Assembly: GCF_900105055.1 (NCBI RefSeq)
Contig: NZ_FNTA01000002.1
Coordinates: 310,001-374,000 of the forward strand
From: Amycolatopsis lurida
GTDB taxonomy: Bacteria; Actinomycetota; Actinomycetes; Mycobacteriales; Pseudonocardiaceae
Reading direction: 5' to 3'
DNA: 64,000 bases
Below the pieces are notes generated by a model, which made no database searches, was not told where the DNA came from, and saw nothing but the letters and a program-made list of their open reading frames with translations. A program made the position numbers and the translations under genes. Every line of letters starts with the position of its first letter. Position 1 is the stretch's first letter. This document shows, one piece after another, positions 62,048 to 64,000 of this stretch.

Positions 62048-62695
62048 TTACTGCTTCTTCGTTTTCTTCGCCGGTTCGGGTCCGGTGAGCGAGGGGATGC
62101 CGGCGGCGGCCTCGCGCAGAAGGGCGGCGGCCGTCTCGAGGAACGGCTCGGCACCCTCGTTCATCAGCCAGTGGAAGAACGCCGTCTTCACCGCGGACTC
62201 CACGATGGCCGCCATCAGCCGGGCGTTCAACGCGTTTTCCAGGCCCGCCCCCGCCCGTTCGAGGATCCCCTCCGCCAGTACTCGTTCGACGGTGGCGTGC
62301 GCCTTCAGGAACTCACCGTGCACCGACGGGTGCAGGATCATCGAGCGCGCGACCTTCACCGAGTCGCGGTTCGGCTCTCCGTCACGGCCGTAGGTCTCCA
62401 GCGTCGCGGCGCTGACGGCTTCCCACAGCGGCTCCTCCGGCGGCCTTTCCCGCAGCGCCTCCAGCACCCGTTCCTGCCGTTCGACGATGAACGAGCAGAT
62501 AGCCTCCTCCTTGCTGGAGAAGTAGTTGTTGAACGTGCGCGGGGAGACCCCCACGGCGTTGGCGATGTCCTCGACGCGGACCTGCTCGACGCCTTTCTCG
62601 GCGGCGAGTTTGAGCGCTGCCTCGCTCATGGCACGACGGGCCGCGCGCTTCTTGCGTTCGCGCAGCCCCAGGGGCGCGGTCGGGTCGGAGGCCAT
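62048..62695 (-). CDS. TetR family repressor of the ABC exporter operon
   Basis: A 215-residue regulator. The helix-turn-helix spans about residues 14-62 (AAEKGVEQVRVEDIANAVGV, SPRTFNNYFSSKEEAI). It heads the operon with the two ABC genes and has a dense array of GCGC-rich inverted repeats before its start, so autorepression with release by an exported substrate is likely. Confidence 0.92.
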   Translation of the reverse strand: MASDPTAPLGLRERKKRAARRAMSEAALKLAAEKGVEQVRVEDIANAVGVSPRTFNNYFSSKEEAICSFIVERQERVLEALRERPPEEPLWEAVSAATLETYGRDGEPNRDSVKVARSMILHPSVHGEFLKAHATVERVLAEGILERAGAGLENALNARLMAAIVESAVKTAFFHWLMNEGAEPFLETAAALLREAAAGIPSLTGPEPAKKTKKQ

Positions 62696-62715
62696 GTGCT
62701 CAGCCTAGGGAAAAG

Positions 62716-62759
62716 TTGCGGGGCGCGCAAATTTATGCGCGGCGCGCACTTTTTGCGCA
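62716..62759. promoter_or_regulatory. Operator array upstream of tetR-ABC
   Basis: TTGCG-GGGCG-CGCAA (62716-62730), TGCGC-GGC-GCGCA (62736-62748) and TTGCGCA (62753-62759) follow one another within 44 bp. Spacing of 19 bp between the first two centres suggests two dimers side by side on the DNA. Confidence 0.65.
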
Positions 62760-62966
62760 TCCCCCGTGGCGCGAAACACTCAGATGCAGCCGAATGGCCT
62801 AGCGCGCCCCGCTCACCAGCCGTAACGCGTTCGTGACCACGTCACTGCCAGCTGTTGAACGGAAACCGACTGTGGACACGGATAGTGACTTCTGCTTGCA
62901 TGGCCGTCGTTGTGCTGGGGAGTGCGACACGGGTCCGGGTATGCGAAGAGAAAGAAGTGGAAGCAC

Positions 62967-64000
62967 ATGGTGACGCGGGCTCGAGGCTTGCTTGACCGCT
63001 CACGGGTTCTTCTGGACCGTTCCAGGGTCGCCGCGGCGCAGTTCCTCGCCGCACCGCCCCGGCACGCTCCGTCGGCTCCGCCGGTCGAACCGGCGGTGGA
63101 ACAACGGCCTGCCGTGGAGGCACCGGACGCCGGTGCGCTCGCCGGGGTCTGCTCGAATGTCGCGCTGCGCGACCTCAACCTGCTCGACCAGTTGCTCGCG
63201 CAGTTGGAGACGATGGAAGCGGGGGAGGAGAACTCCGACCGCCTCGCCGAGCTCTACCGGCTCGACCACCTGGCGACCCGGTTGCGGCGCAACGCCGAGA
63301 ACCTGCGCGTCCTCGCCGGCCGCGACGCCGACGACACGACCGCCGGGATCTCGTCCGTGCTCGACGTGATGCGGGCCGCGATGTCGTCGATCGACCACTA
63401 CTCGCGGATCACGATCGGGCGCGTCGTTTCGCTCGGTGTCGTCGGCTTCGCCGCCGAAGACGTCAGCCGGATCCTCGCGGAGCTGTTCGACAACGCGGCG
63501 AACCAGTCTTCGCCGAGTTCGCCGGTCAGCGTCAGCGCGCATCTCACCGAACAGGGAAGCGTGCTGATCCGCATCGAGGACGAGGGCATCGGCATGCCGC
63601 CCGAACGCCTCGCGGCGCTGAACGAGCGGCTGGCGGCCGGTCCGGTGCTCGACGACGATTCCGTGCGGCATATGGGACTCGCGGTCGTCGGCAGGCTCGC
63701 CGACCGGCACGAGATCACCGTCAAGCTCGACCGCCGTACCCCGCACGGCACGGTCGCGACCGTGCTGCTGCCGGTCCCGGTGGTGTCGGAACTGGCCGAG
63801 AAGCAGTGGTCCGGTTCGCAGACCGTCGTGCTGCCGCAGGCCAGGATCACCAACGGCGCGCCCGTGGGAACCCCGGTCGCCACCCCGTCCGGGCTGCCGC
63901 GCCGCCGCCCGGCTCCTTCCGCGGCACCGGAACCGGAACGGAAGCCCAGCCCGCGTCCGCGCACGGCCTTCCAGCCGCCCGCCGACGGCGGCACCACGGC
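62967..64000 (+). CDS. Histidine kinase-like protein, 3' end beyond the window
   Basis: At least 344 residues, cut by the window edge. It begins with the small duplication GLLDRSRVLLDRSR, then a Pro-rich linker, and a helical dimerisation region with RLDHLATRLRRNAENLRVLA as probable H-box. A HATPase domain follows: N-box ELFDNAANQSSPSSP, G1 DEGIGMPPE, G2 GLAVVGRLADRH. A Pro/Arg-rich tail starts about residue 300. There is no membrane helix or sensor domain in the visible part, unlike classic nitrate-sensor kinases; it resembles the kinase of actinomycete conservons (CvnA-like), where small partner genes follow, but those are not visible here. Confidence 0.85.
   Translation, partial: MVTRARGLLDRSRVLLDRSRVAAAQFLAAPPRHAPSAPPVEPAVEQRPAVEAPDAGALAGVCSNVALRDLNLLDQLLAQLETMEAGEENSDRLAELYRLDHLATRLRRNAENLRVLAGRDADDTTAGISSVLDVMRAAMSSIDHYSRITIGRVVSLGVVGFAAEDVSRILAELFDNAANQSSPSSPVSVSAHLTEQGSVLIRIEDEGIGMPPERLAALNERLAAGPVLDDDSVRHMGLAVVGRLADRHEITVKLDRRTPHGTVATVLLPVPVVSELAEKQWSGSQTVVLPQARITNGAPVGTPVATPSGLPRRRPAPSAAPEPERKPSPRPRTAFQPPADGGTT

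Noticed and set aside
60209..62836. 875-aa open frame on the plus strand opposite the ABC exporter genes
   Set aside because: Composition is His/Asp/Arg-rich low-complexity antisense of the ABC genes, with no recognisable domain.

Overview
The window is high-GC actinomycete chromosome. Gene content and order (tRNA-Gly-Cys-Val, an SsgB-like protein, thrS-ApaP, pgsA-patA-pimA, pdxS/pdxT, yebC, ruvCAB, yajC-secD-secF, apt, relA, ppiB, MBL hydrolase) follow the conserved block of Streptomyces and Mycobacterium. The accessory genes (quadruple cold-shock protein, SARP regulator, FMN-riboswitch-like leader) and the dispersed GAAGGCC-type palindromes suggest a Pseudonocardiales genome such as Amycolatopsis; that genus call is inference.

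Layout. 1-0.5 kb: wreck of a tyrosine integrase beside a tRNA-Val 3' end. 0.5-1.8 kb: four tRNAs and ssgB. 1.8-4.3 kb: long non-coding leader and a polyprenyl-phosphate sugar transferase. 4.3-9 kb: nitroreductase, thrS-apaP, and a divergent yceI/marR pair whose operator palindromes recur in front of the nitroreductase. 9-12.8 kb: the phosphatidylinositol mannoside operon pgsA-patA-pimA plus lemA-like and xdhC-like genes. 12.8-16.4 kb: EF-G2 and a berberine-bridge oxidase. 16.4-18.4 kb: a unit bounded by 13-bp inverted repeats, holding a broken IS5-type transposase and a protein of four cold-shock domains. 18.5-28 kb: pdxS and pdxT, normally neighbours, separated by about 8 kb of accessory genes: thioesterase, FMN-riboswitch-like leader with a RibE-RibB fusion, DmpA peptidase/TetR/permease, and an XRE-cupin regulator with AzlCD. 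28-39.4 kb: yebC (its 3' end tandemly repeated), ruvCAB, yajC-secDF, apt, relA. 39.4-48 kb: metalloprotease, crotonase, class IV aminotransferase, cyclophilin, MBL hydrolase, YibE/F protein, GlxA-type regulator. 48-64 kb: PfpI protein, a 988-aa SARP regulator, erythromycin-esterase homologue, XRE regulator, CYTH-CHAD protein, STAS protein, a LigD-like phosphoesterase with a ligase domain lacking its catalytic lysine, an asymmetric ABC exporter pair with its TetR regulator, and the start of a histidine kinase.

Cooperation. ThrS to PimA form the tRNA-charging and cell-envelope core. RuvABC resolves Holliday junctions, YajC-SecDF assists protein export, Apt salvages adenine and RelA makes ppGpp. 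PdxS and PdxT together make PLP even though their genes are apart here. Local regulation is visible as operators for the MarR, XRE-cupin and TetR proteins. Long palindromes sit at many gene ends and probably act as bidirectional terminators.
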